Assembly (NCBI GenBank): GCA_031969915.1
Contig: DALYJJ010000087.1
Coordinates: 1 to 26,614 of the forward strand
Direction of reading: 5' to 3'
DNA length: 26,614 bases
Origin: DALYJJ01 sp031969915
GTDB lineage: Bacteria > Acidobacteriota > Terriglobia > Bryobacterales > Bryobacteraceae
Shown: positions 1 to 7,934 of the stretch, one piece after another
Numbering within the stretch: position 1 is the stretch's first letter
Layout of the letters: each line of letters opens with the position of its first letter
Position numbers and translations under genes: made by a program
Notes under the pieces: generated by a model
The model's input: only the letters and a program-made list of their open reading frames with translations
Database searches by the model: none
What the model was told of the DNA's origin: nothing

Positions 1-336
1 GCCATGGGTGAGGCCGCCGACGCGGCCCATGTACTGGGCGAACACCTGGCGGGGCGTCACTCCGCGCAGGAAGAAGAGGCCCAGGTCGCGATGGCACGGG
101 CAAAGGACGTCGTCGCGTTCGGCGGCGAGGCCTGCGCCGATGCAGATGGCCTCCTGGCCGCGGCCGACATAGACGCCGCCCAGGATCTTGCCCTGCCGGT
201 AGAGCTTCCGCTCGATGCGGTCCTCCACCTCGCGCATGAGCGCCATCGCGGAGAGCATCCGGCGCGCAAGCGCAGGCTCGTCGCCGGCCGTCCCAGAGGC
301 GGGCGAAAGGGTTGCGGTGGGATTCACGGCTGCCAT
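1..336 (-). CDS. 2-oxoacid dehydrogenase E1 component, alpha subunit (partial, runs off left edge)
   Basis: The first 112 codons of a gene that continues beyond base 1; the reading frame reaches the edge without a stop. The product resembles the alpha subunit of thiamine-diphosphate-dependent E1 enzymes (pyruvate, branched-chain 2-oxoacid or acetoin dehydrogenase), which decarboxylate a 2-oxoacid and pass the acyl group to the E2 lipoyl domain in the cytoplasm. Seen in the sequence: an N-terminal helix with MREVEDRI and RKLYRQGKI (about residues 33-53), the G-Q-E-A stretch (GRGQEAICIGAG, about 59-70), and the CHRDLG...LRGVTPRQVFAQYMGR segment that precedes the cofactor motif in this family. 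The GDGxxN thiamine-binding motif lies outside the window, so the substrate cannot be decided; the RD-G and Q-Y-M-G wording leans towards the branched-chain type. ATG at 334-336 is preceded by a GGGGGA ribosome-binding site, 20 bp after the stop of the upstream oxidoreductase gene. Confidence 0.85.
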   Translation of the reverse strand, partial: MAAVNPTATLSPASGTAGDEPALARRMLSAMALMREVEDRIERKLYRQGKILGGVYVGRGQEAICIGAGLAAERDDVLCPCHRDLGLFFLRGVTPRQVFAQYMGRVGGLTHG

Positions 337-356
337 GAATCCCCCAATTATAACGG
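337..356 (-). promoter_or_regulatory. 20-bp intergenic gap with a perfect TATAAT and a G-rich ribosome-binding site
   Basis: On the minus strand the gap reads TATAAT (plus-strand 347-352) and then GGGGGA just before the ATG of the E1-alpha gene. A TATAAT here would start transcription only a few bases ahead of the ATG, so it would give an almost leaderless message. I see no convincing -35 hexamer 16-18 bp upstream. It may be chance in an AT-rich spot. Confidence 0.25.
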
Positions 357-1613
357 CTAGATGAACTTGTACTGGCCGGGCACGGGCAGTGGCGGAACTT
401 CCACCTTGAGGTCGTAGTCGAACGACTTGGGCTGCAAGTCCTGCTTCGAGTTCAGGATCATGTCCCAGGTGATCTCGATGCCGGAGTACGCCGACTCGCG
501 GGCCATGATGCAGGTGAGCGTGCTTTCCGCGACGGGCATCGCGTGGTTGATGTACGGGCCGTCGCCGCGGATGGACTTGACCATCGCCGTGTGCTCATTC
601 ACGTACGGGTTGCCCTGGCGCGCACCCATGTCGTGGCCGTTGCTTCTACCCTTGCTGCCGATGATCAGCTCCGAGACGTTCTGATAGGAGCCGCGCGGGA
701 ACTGGCGGCAGTAGCTCGACATGCGGACGCCGTTGGCGTACTCGAAATCCGCGGAGATGTGGTCATAGATATTGCCGTACAGCTCTTCCTTCGGCCGCCA
801 CACGGCGCCGCCGGTGGCCACCACCTTCACCGGATGCGTACCCATCACCCAGTTGCAGACGTCGATGTTGTGCAAGTGCTGCTCCACCACCTGGTCGCCG
901 CAGATCCAGACGAAGCTATACCAGTTGCGGTGCTGCCAGGTCATGTCACCCCACTTGGGATCGCGGCCCTTCTGCTGGATCACCGGAGAACCGACCCAAT
1001 AGGCGTACATCGCGCGGACGTCGCCGATCGCGCCGTCCTGGATTTTCTTGACGGTTTCCATGTAGTCGGTGGAGAAGCGCCGCTGCGCGCCGCTCATCAC
1101 CGTGAGTTTCATCGCCTCGGACTTTCGGGCCGCTTCCATGAAGCGGCGCACGCCGGTCGGGTCAGTGCCGAACGGCTTCTCGCAGAAGACGTGCTTCTTC
1201 GCGTTCACCGCGGCTTCGAAGTGCATCGGGCGGTAGCCGGGCGGCGTGCAGAGCATGACGATGTCGATGTCCGTCTTGAGCACCTTTTCATAGGCGTCGA
1301 AGCCGACGAACTTGTACTCGGGGGTGATCTTCACCCGCTCCCACACCTGCGGATGCGCCTTCTGAATCCATCCCAGGTTCTGTTCGAGTTTGTCTTCGAA
1401 GATGTCACCCGCGGCGACGACTTCGACATTCTCCGAACCCTGGATCAGGTCGACGATCGCCTGCCGGCCACGTCCTCCCACGCCGATCAGGCCGGCCTTG
1501 AGTTTGGCTGCGCCCTGGCCGCGAACCAGTTCCGGCCGAATGATGGTGAAAGCGGTGGCGCCGGCGGCGCCGGCTTTGGTGAGAAAGTCCCTGCGGGTTG
1601 CATTCGAATCCAT
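357..1613 (-). CDS. Gfo/Idh/MocA family oxidoreductase with Tat leader
   Basis: A 418-residue NAD(P)-dependent sugar or polyol oxidoreductase-type protein. The N-terminus carries a twin-arginine leader (TRRDFLTKAG, residues 6-15, then a hydrophobic stretch), so export in folded form is expected. The Rossmann fold starts at about residue 38 with the nucleotide-binding GLIGVGGRGR (41-50) and contains the family's E-K-P motif (FCEKPFGTD, E145-K146-P147). The C-terminal half is the usual alpha/beta Gfo/Idh/MocA C-terminal domain. Length and layout match the large Tat-secreted Gfo/Idh group that is expanded in Acidobacteriota, Planctomycetota and Bacteroidota, where members act on glycosides or sugar acids; the substrate here is unknown. 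It is transcribed divergently from the DapA-like gene (58-bp gap) and followed 20 bp later by the E1-alpha gene. The ATG at 1611-1613 is chosen because the leader begins right after it. Confidence 0.93.
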   Translation of the reverse strand: MDSNATRRDFLTKAGAAGATAFTIIRPELVRGQGAAKLKAGLIGVGGRGRQAIVDLIQGSENVEVVAAGDIFEDKLEQNLGWIQKAHPQVWERVKITPEYKFVGFDAYEKVLKTDIDIVMLCTPPGYRPMHFEAAVNAKKHVFCEKPFGTDPTGVRRFMEAARKSEAMKLTVMSGAQRRFSTDYMETVKKIQDGAIGDVRAMYAYWVGSPVIQQKGRDPKWGDMTWQHRNWYSFVWICGDQVVEQHLHNIDVCNWVMGTHPVKVVATGGAVWRPKEELYGNIYDHISADFEYANGVRMSSYCRQFPRGSYQNVSELIIGSKGRSNGHDMGARQGNPYVNEHTAMVKSIRGDGPYINHAMPVAESTLTCIMARESAYSGIEITWDMILNSKQDLQPKSFDYDLKVEVPPLPVPGQYKFI

Positions 1614-1671
1614 GGAGTGAGTGCCTCGGTGCTGATTGTATACCCTTCGCTCCGGTGTACGATGGGCTCAC
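1614..1671. promoter_or_regulatory. Divergent intergenic region between the oxidoreductase and the DapA-like operon
   Basis: 58 bp that should hold promoters for both directions. The minus strand has TACAAT (plus-strand 1635-1640), a plausible -10 box for the oxidoreductase gene. The palindrome GTATAC sits at 1638-1643. No clear -35 elements are visible, and the plus-strand promoter could not be placed. Confidence 0.3.
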
Positions 1672-2565
1672 ATGTCCGGGCTTGGGATCGAAGGGGTGTA
1701 CGCGGCCGCCATCACGCCGCGGCGGCAGGGAAGCAGCGCGGTGGATCTGGGAGCGATGCTCGACGTGATCGACTTCCTGTGCGGCGCCGGAGTGAACGGC
1801 ATCACGCTGTTCGGCTCCACCGGCGAGTTTCCGCACTTCACGCTGGAGGAACGCCAGAAGCTGGTCAACCTGGCGGTGCGCCGCAGCCGCGTGCCGGTGA
1901 TCGTCAACGTGTCGCACAGCACGCTCGACGGCGCCGTCGAACTGGCCGAGGCCGCCGCTTATGACGGCGCACGCGCCGTAGCACTGTTGCCGCCCTATTA
2001 CTTCCGCTACAATCAGCCAGAGATTCGGGCGTTCTACGAGGGCTTTGCAAAGGAGACGGGCGGCCGCGTGCCGAGACTTCTTTACAACATCCCCGTGTTC
2101 GCCAGCCCGCTGGCTGCCAGTACCGCGCGCGAGCTGATCGGAGCCGGGCTCTATCAGGGCATCAAAGATTCGAGCGGCGATCCCGCGTACTTTCGAGCGC
2201 TGAACGGCGCCGGAACCTTCCTGGTGGGGAACGATGCGATCTTCGCCGAGCTGCGCGCGCAGGGAGCGTCCGGGGCGGTGAGCGGTGTCGCCGCAGCCGT
2301 TCCGGAGTTGCTGCTCGGCCTGGATGGAGCGGTGTGCGCGGGCGACCACGGGCGGCGCGAACGGCTGGAACGGAGCATGAGTGAGTTCCTCACGTGGATC
2401 GAATCGTTTCCCGCGCCGATTGGAATCAAGGAGGCGGCCGCCCTGCGAGGGTTGAAGCCGGGGCCCCACGCCATGCCGCTGCCGCCGGAGATGGAGGCGC
2501 GCCTGGCCGCTTTCCGCGCGTGGTTCCGGGCGTGGCTCCCTGAGGTGAGGAAGGATGCGCCGTAG
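1672..2565 (+). CDS. Dihydrodipicolinate synthase/N-acetylneuraminate lyase family protein
   Basis: A 297-residue class I aldolase-type (beta/alpha)8 barrel of normal DapA-family length. Visible family motifs are GSTGE (48-52, the substrate carboxylate-binding loop), the catalytic tyrosine in LLYNIP (Y138) and the Schiff-base lysine in GIKDSSGD (K165). Members condense or cleave pyruvate-containing compounds in the cytoplasm (dihydrodipicolinate synthase, sialic-acid lyase, 2-keto-3-deoxy acid aldolases and dehydratases). The sequence outside the core motifs and the catabolic neighbours argue against the housekeeping lysine-pathway DapA, so the substrate is open. The frame is open upstream to 1636, but ATG 1672 starts the protein at the normal DapA N-terminus and is preceded by a short G-rich stretch. 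It is the first gene of a four-gene run; its end overlaps the next gene by 11 bp. Confidence 0.9.
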   Translation: MSGLGIEGVYAAAITPRRQGSSAVDLGAMLDVIDFLCGAGVNGITLFGSTGEFPHFTLEERQKLVNLAVRRSRVPVIVNVSHSTLDGAVELAEAAAYDGARAVALLPPYYFRYNQPEIRAFYEGFAKETGGRVPRLLYNIPVFASPLAASTARELIGAGLYQGIKDSSGDPAYFRALNGAGTFLVGNDAIFAELRAQGASGAVSGVAAAVPELLLGLDGAVCAGDHGRRERLERSMSEFLTWIESFPAPIGIKEAAALRGLKPGPHAMPLPPEMEARLAAFRAWFRAWLPEVRKDAP

Positions 2566-4219
2566 AGACTTCCTGCCCTTCGCCGCCGCGGCCGGACTTC
2601 GCGGCCAGGCGCCCGCGGGCGGGGCGCAGGCGGCGACGTTCCGCTCGGACGTCGACGACAGCGATCAACCGTACGCTCTCTATGTTCCACCCGGCTACGA
2701 TGGGGCGCAGAAGTGGCCGCTGGTGATCAGCCTTCACGGAGCGTTCTCGACTCACCGGCTCAATCTTCGCCAACTCTTCGGGCAGGGGAACCGCGCCCTG
2801 GAGACGGACGCCCAGGCCACGCGCTCATTTCCGGTCTTGCCCGCCGTGCCCTTTCTCGCCGCGGCTCCCTATGCGCGGGGCACCATGGGATATCAGGGCA
2901 TCCCCGAGCGCGACGTCTACGCCGTGCTCACCGAAATGAAGTCGCGCTTCTCAGTGGACGAGGACCGCGTCTACCTCACCGGGCTCTCGATGGGCGGGGG
3001 CGGAGCGCTCTGGCTCGGCTTCACACGTCCCGATCAATGGGCGGCCATCGCGCCGGTGTGTCCCGCTGCGCCCGAGGAAACGGACGACTACGCGTCCAAC
3101 GCGCTGAACCTTCCGACGCACCTGTTCCATGGCGCCGCGGACCCGCTGGTACCGGTGAGCGCGACCCGCGCGTGGCACAAGAAGCTCAGCGCCGCCGTCT
3201 CGCCCGTGGAATACGTCGAGTATCCGAACGTGCGCCACAACGCCTGGGACTACGCCTACAGGAACGCGGCCATCTTCACCTGGTTCGCAAAGCACAGACG
3301 CAACCGCTTCCCTGAGCGGGTGCGCTTCGCCACGCGGCGCTATCGCTATTCCTCCGCTTACTGGCTGCGGTTCGACCGGCTCACTCCCGGCGCCGCCGCT
3401 TCCGCGGAGTCCACGGCGGGCCCTGCGAACACCGTCACGGTCCAGACCACGGGCCTCGACGGGATCACGCTGAAGATCGCCGGCCATCCCCGCGTCAGGC
3501 CGAAATCGCCGCTGACGGTCACGCTCGATGGAACGCGGATCGCGGTGCGGCCGGGCGCGGAGCCCGCCTTCACTCGGACGGGCGGCGATTGGCGCCTGGG
3601 AGCGGTGAAGAAGGCTGCGCATGAAAAACGCGAGAGCCTGGAAGGCCCGATCGGCGAGGCCTTCGCGTCGCGTCACATCTACGTCTACGGCACCGCGGGT
3701 AGCCCGTCGCCCGAAGAAGCCGCGCGCCGCAGGGAACGCGCCGAACAAGCGTCGGATTGGTCGCGCCCCCTGCTGCGGCTGACTCTCACGCTACGCGCCA
3801 CAGCCGACCGGGACGTCGGGGCCGGTGACCGCAAGGAGGCCAACCTGATTCTCTTCGGCGGGCGCGAAACCAACTCGCTGATCGCAGAGATCTCTCCGCG
3901 GCTTCCCATGGCCCTCAACCGGAGCGCCGCCGACTACTCGCTCACCTTCGTCTACCCGATCGACGGCCGCTACGTGGTGGTCAACTCCGGCCTTCCGTTC
4001 TGGATGGGTTCGGACCAGGTGAAGCGGCAGGGCATGCCCTTCCGCGCGAGCCGCGGCGAGCCGCCCACTTACGCGCTGGTTCAGACGTTCGGCGACTTCC
4101 TGCTGTTCAAGGGCTCGCTCGAGAACGTGGTGGCCGAAGGGCGATTCGAAAACGACTGGACGCTGCCCCGCGCGGCGTTGGAGAAGATCCGCGCCACGGG
4201 CGCGGTGGAGATTCGATGA
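2555..4219 (+). CDS. Exported alpha/beta-hydrolase (esterase/depolymerase-like) with long C-terminal extension
   Basis: A 554-residue protein. It begins with a Tat-like leader (MRRRDFLPFAAAAG) and is likely exported. Residues about 35-245 form an alpha/beta-hydrolase of the PHB-depolymerase/feruloyl-esterase kind: the oxyanion segment LVISLHGAF, the nucleophile elbow GLSMGG (Ser145), an aspartate in HGAADPLVP (Asp196) and a histidine in VRHNAWD (His228) give a complete catalytic triad. About 300 further residues follow, with no active-site motif and a beta-rich look; I do not recognise this part, and it may bind substrate or a polymer. The start lies inside the upstream gene, with two GAGG motifs at 2542-2550 just before the ATG, so the two genes are translationally coupled. 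The last four bases (ATGA) overlap the decarboxylase gene. Confidence 0.87.
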   Translation: MRRRDFLPFAAAAGLRGQAPAGGAQAATFRSDVDDSDQPYALYVPPGYDGAQKWPLVISLHGAFSTHRLNLRQLFGQGNRALETDAQATRSFPVLPAVPFLAAAPYARGTMGYQGIPERDVYAVLTEMKSRFSVDEDRVYLTGLSMGGGGALWLGFTRPDQWAAIAPVCPAAPEETDDYASNALNLPTHLFHGAADPLVPVSATRAWHKKLSAAVSPVEYVEYPNVRHNAWDYAYRNAAIFTWFAKHRRNRFPERVRFATRRYRYSSAYWLRFDRLTPGAAASAESTAGPANTVTVQTTGLDGITLKIAGHPRVRPKSPLTVTLDGTRIAVRPGAEPAFTRTGGDWRLGAVKKAAHEKRESLEGPIGEAFASRHIYVYGTAGSPSPEEAARRRERAEQASDWSRPLLRLTLTLRATADRDVGAGDRKEANLILFGGRETNSLIAEISPRLPMALNRSAADYSLTFVYPIDGRYVVVNSGLPFWMGSDQVKRQGMPFRASRGEPPTYALVQTFGDFLLFKGSLENVVAEGRFENDWTLPRAALEKIRATGAVEIR

Positions 4220-5637
4220 CCGATCTGACTCGCGAAGAGATCCGCCGCTATGGCTACGAGATCGTCGACTGGATCGCGGACTACCTGCACGATCCGCGCG
4301 CGCATCGCGTGCTTCCCGACATGCAACCCGGAGACCTCACCGCGAAGCTCCCCCGGAGCGCTCCGGAAACGGGCGAGCCCATGGACCGCATCCTCGCCGA
4401 TTTCCGCGAATTGATCGTTCCCGCGATCACGCACTGGAACCATCCGCGCTTCATGGCGTTCTTCTCCGTGTCCGCTTCGGCGCCGGGAATTCTCGCCGAG
4501 GCGCTGACCGCGGCGGTCAACACGAACGGCATGCTCTGGAAATCGAGCCCCGCGAATACCGAGTTGGAACTGGTCACGGTCGATTGGGTGCGGCAGTGGA
4601 TGGGGCTGCCCGACGGGACGTTCGGGATCATTCACGACACCGCGTCGCTGAGCACCATCCACGCCATCGCCGCCGCGCGCGAGGCGGCGGATCCGGAGGC
4701 GCGGACGCGGGGCGGCTCGCAGCATCTGACGATCTACACGTCGCAGCACGCCCATTCGTCCGTCGAGAAGGGCGCGATTGCGATCGGCATCGGCCAACAG
4801 AACGTGCGCAAGGTCCCCGTCGACGCCGAGTTCCGGCTGCAACCGCGGGAGCTCGCCGAGATGATTCGCGCCGATCGCGCCGCCGGCAAACAGCCTTTCT
4901 GCGTGGTCCCGACCGTGGGAACCACGGCCACCACGGCCATCGACCCGGTGCCCGCCGTTGCCGAGATCTGCGCCTCCGAGCGCCTGTGGATGCACGTCGA
5001 CGCGGCCTACGGAGGCGCGGCCGCGGTGGTTCCGGAACTGCGCCACCTGCTCGACGGATGCGAACGCGCGGATTCCTTCGTGGTGAACCCGCACAAATGG
5101 TTCTTCACGCCCATCGATCTGAGCACGCTGTTCACGAAGCACCCCGAAACCATGCGCCGCGCGTTCTCCCTGGTGCCTGCCTACCTGCGCACCAACGAAG
5201 ACGGCCGCGTGGTGAACCTGATGGACTACGGCATGCCGCTCGGCCGCCGCTTTCGCGCGCTGAAGCTCTGGTTCGTGCTCCGGTACTTCGGCCGCGAGGG
5301 CATCGCCGAGGTGATCCGGCAACAGTGCGGCTGGGCGCGGGAACTCGCTGCGGAGATCGCCCAGGACCCGCGCTTCGAACTGACGGCACCCACCACGCTT
5401 TCGCTGGTCTGTTTCCGCTACCGCGGAACGAATGACCAGAACCGCCAACTGATCGACGACGTCAACCGGAGCGGCGAGGCGTTCCTGCTGGGCAACGAAA
5501 TCGCCGGCGTCTTCATGATCCGTTTTGCGATCGGCAACATGCGCACCACGCGCGACGACGTGTTTGCGGTGTGGCGAGCGATCCGAGAGGCGGCGGGACG
5601 GATCGCGGCGCCGGCGCGAACGCAGTCGGGATCATAG
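4216..5637 (+). CDS. Pyridoxal-phosphate-dependent amino acid decarboxylase (group II, aromatic-amino-acid type)
   Basis: A 473-residue fold-type I PLP enzyme of the aromatic-L-amino-acid decarboxylase/glutamate decarboxylase group, of the usual length. Visible key sites: the PLP-ring-stacking histidine in HAHSSVEKG (H180), the pyridine-nitrogen aspartate in HVDAAYGG (D262) and the Schiff-base lysine in NPHKWFF (K294). In the flexible catalytic loop the tyrosine that supports decarboxylation in plant and animal homologues is kept (VPAYLRT, Y323), which argues for true decarboxylase activity rather than the phenylalanine-containing aldehyde synthase variant. The reaction would turn an amino acid into an amine plus CO2; the substrate is likely aromatic but not proven. 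It overlaps the esterase gene by ATGA and is followed 17 bp later by a secreted peptidase, which suggests a peptide or amino-acid utilisation operon. Confidence 0.93.
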   Translation: MTDLTREEIRRYGYEIVDWIADYLHDPRAHRVLPDMQPGDLTAKLPRSAPETGEPMDRILADFRELIVPAITHWNHPRFMAFFSVSASAPGILAEALTAAVNTNGMLWKSSPANTELELVTVDWVRQWMGLPDGTFGIIHDTASLSTIHAIAAAREAADPEARTRGGSQHLTIYTSQHAHSSVEKGAIAIGIGQQNVRKVPVDAEFRLQPRELAEMIRADRAAGKQPFCVVPTVGTTATTAIDPVPAVAEICASERLWMHVDAAYGGAAAVVPELRHLLDGCERADSFVVNPHKWFFTPIDLSTLFTKHPETMRRAFSLVPAYLRTNEDGRVVNLMDYGMPLGRRFRALKLWFVLRYFGREGIAEVIRQQCGWARELAAEIAQDPRFELTAPTTLSLVCFRYRGTNDQNRQLIDDVNRSGEAFLLGNEIAGVFMIRFAIGNMRTTRDDVFAVWRAIREAAGRIAAPARTQSGS

Positions 5638-5654
5638 ATAATAGATGGCTAACC

Positions 5655-7928
5655 ATGAGCCGCTTCCGCTTCCTGACGCTGATCGCTCTCCTCGCATCGC
5701 TGTTACAGGCGCAAGGGACGATTGAAGACTACCGCCGCGCCTGGGGGCTGCGGGAGAAGTACCAGCCGCTCGCAATCAACGTGCCCGACGAGGCCCGGTG
5801 GATCGAAGGGACGACGCGCTTCTTCTATCGGAAGTCAGTGCAGGGGGGGCACGAGTATGTCGCCGTCGACGCGCCGACGCAGGCGAAGAGCGCCGCGTTC
5901 GATCAGACGAAACTTGCCGCGGCGCTGTCGAAGACCCTGAACCGTGCCGTTGAGCCGCTGGCGCTGCCGCTGGTGAATCCGGCGATCGTCGACAAGGGCG
6001 CGACACTTGAATTCCTTGCCGGCGAGGACCGGTACCGCGCGAACCTGGCCGACTACACGATACAGCTTGCGCCGAACGGCCGGGGCGCCGCGAGCCGGGC
6101 CTGGCCGCCTCCGGTCCCCTTGGTCCGCGGCGCGTCGGAGCGGCCCATCCCGTCGCCGGACGGCAAGCTGGAGGCCGTGGTCCAGAACTACAATCTGCAT
6201 CTTCGCGAAAAGGGCAAGCGCGCCACCGTGGCGCTCACCTACGACGGCTCCGAAGACAATTACTACGCGCCGAACGCCGTCGTCTGGGCGCCGGATTCGT
6301 CGAAGATCGCGGCGTATCGCGTTCGTCCGGGCTATATCCGGAAGGTTCACTTCATACAGTCCTCGCCCGAAGACCAGTTACAACCGAAGCTCTCCTCGAT
6401 CGACTACAACAAACCGGGCGACGTACTCGACTTACAGCAGCCGGTGCTGATTGAAGTTGCTTCCCGGAAGCTGCATCCGGTGGCGAACACGCTCTTTCCG
6501 AATCCTTATAACCTGACCCGTCCGGTGTGGAGGAAGAACTCCTCCGCATTCACCTTCGAGTACAACCAGCGGGGCCACGAAGTGTACCGGGTGATCGAAG
6601 TGGATGCGGCGACGGGCGCGGCGCGGGCCCCGATCAGCGAGGAGCCGAAGACGTTCTTCAATTACTCCGGCAAGCGGTTCCGGCACGATGTCAACGACGG
6701 GCGGGAGATCGTGTGGATGTCGGAGCGCGACGGGTGGAATCACCTGTACCTGATGGACGGCGCCACGGGCAAGGTAAAGAACCAGATCACGCGGGGGCCC
6801 TGGGTGGTCCGAGGGGTGGAGAAGGTAGACGACGAAAAGCGCCAGGTGTGGTTCCGGGCGAGCGGCATGTATCCGGGCAAGGATCCCTATTTCGTTCACT
6901 ATTACCGGATCAACATGGATGGCTCGGGCCTGATCACGCTCACCGAGGCGGACGCCAACCATGCGGTGACGTTCTCACCGGACATGAAGTACTTTGTGGA
7001 CACTTACTCGCGCGTGGATCTGCCCACAGTTTCCGAACTGCGGGAAGTAGGGACAGCGAAGCCGCTGGCGCGTCTGGAGACCTCCGATACGGCTCAGTTA
7101 GAGGCGGCGGGGTGGCGCCCGCCGGAGGTCTTTACGGCGATGGCCCGCGATGGAAAGACCGATATCTGGGGTGTGATATACCGTCCCACGAGTTTCGATC
7201 CGGCGCAGAAGTACCCGGTGGTGGAGAACATCTATGCCGGGCCGCACAGCTCATTCGTTCCGAAGTCGTTTTCGGCCTACAATCCGATGCAATCCCTCGC
7301 CGAGCTGGGATTCATCGTGGTGCAGATCGACGGCATGGGAACCTCGAACCGGTCGAAGGCCTTTCACGACGTGGCCTGGAAGAACCTGAAGGATGCCGGG
7401 TTTCCGGACCGGGTACTGTGGCACAAGTCGGTGGCCGCGAAGTATCCCTGGTATGACATCAGCCGCGTGGGCATCTACGGACATTCCGCCGGCGGCCAGA
7501 ACGCGATGGGCGCGCTGTTGTTCCACGGCGATTTCTACAAGGCCGCGGTATCTTCGTGCGGATGCCACGACAACCGCATGGACAAGATCTGGTGGAACGA
7601 GCAGTGGATGGGCTGGCCCATCGGCCCGCATTACTCCGAGTGTTCGAACGTCGATAACGCGCACCGGCTGGCGGGCAAACTGCTGCTCTCGGTTGGGGAG
7701 ATGGACAACAACGTGGACCCCTCCTCGACGCTGCAGGTGGTCAACGCCCTGATCAAGGCGGGCAAGACATTCGACTTCATCATGCTCCCCGGACAGGCGC
7801 ACTCCAACGGCGGGCCGTACGGCGACCGGTTGCGCTACGACTTCTTCGTGAAGCACCTGCTGGGACGGACGCCGCCGGAGTGGAATGCGCTTGAGGAGAA
7901 GCTCCCGGCGGCGCCCCGGCGGCAGTAG
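5655..7928 (+). CDS. Secreted S9-family serine peptidase with DPP-IV-type beta-propeller
   Basis: A 757-residue protein. Residues 1-20 are a Sec signal peptide (hydrophobic LTLIALLASLLQAQG). Residues of roughly 100-450 form a dipeptidyl-peptidase-IV N-terminal beta-propeller domain (for example VVWAPDSSKIAAYR), and about 530-750 the prolyl-oligopeptidase catalytic domain with Ser611 in GHSAGG, Asp684 in GEMDNN and His716 in GQAHSNGG. Two features differ from classical DPP-IV: the nucleophile elbow is G-H-S-A-G-G instead of G-W-S-Y-G-G, and the propeller segment that normally carries the double-glutamate amine anchor (W-x-Y-E-E) reads GSEDNYYAP instead. The exact specificity is therefore uncertain. 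The frame is open upstream to 5571, but ATG 5655 puts the signal peptide first. It is the last gene of the plus-strand operon and ends 6 bp from a convergent gene. Confidence 0.92.
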   Translation: MSRFRFLTLIALLASLLQAQGTIEDYRRAWGLREKYQPLAINVPDEARWIEGTTRFFYRKSVQGGHEYVAVDAPTQAKSAAFDQTKLAAALSKTLNRAVEPLALPLVNPAIVDKGATLEFLAGEDRYRANLADYTIQLAPNGRGAASRAWPPPVPLVRGASERPIPSPDGKLEAVVQNYNLHLREKGKRATVALTYDGSEDNYYAPNAVVWAPDSSKIAAYRVRPGYIRKVHFIQSSPEDQLQPKLSSIDYNKPGDVLDLQQPVLIEVASRKLHPVANTLFPNPYNLTRPVWRKNSSAFTFEYNQRGHEVYRVIEVDAATGAARAPISEEPKTFFNYSGKRFRHDVNDGREIVWMSERDGWNHLYLMDGATGKVKNQITRGPWVVRGVEKVDDEKRQVWFRASGMYPGKDPYFVHYYRINMDGSGLITLTEADANHAVTFSPDMKYFVDTYSRVDLPTVSELREVGTAKPLARLETSDTAQLEAAGWRPPEVFTAMARDGKTDIWGVIYRPTSFDPAQKYPVVENIYAGPHSSFVPKSFSAYNPMQSLAELGFIVVQIDGMGTSNRSKAFHDVAWKNLKDAGFPDRVLWHKSVAAKYPWYDISRVGIYGHSAGGQNAMGALLFHGDFYKAAVSSCGCHDNRMDKIWWNEQWMGWPIGPHYSECSNVDNAHRLAGKLLLSVGEMDNNVDPSSTLQVVNALIKAGKTFDFIMLPGQAHSNGGPYGDRLRYDFFVKHLLGRTPPEWNALEEKLPAAPRRQ

Positions 7929-7934
7929 CTCACC

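Noticed and set aside
1636..1671. Twelve extra N-terminal codons of the DapA-like frame
   Set aside because: They include the divergent promoter region, have no ribosome-binding site, and the normal family N-terminus begins at 1672.
543..1964. 473-codon plus-strand frame opposite the Gfo/Idh gene that runs into the DapA-like gene
   Set aside because: It crosses two convincing genes, has no motif and is rich in His/Arg/Val as expected for antisense of a high-GC gene.
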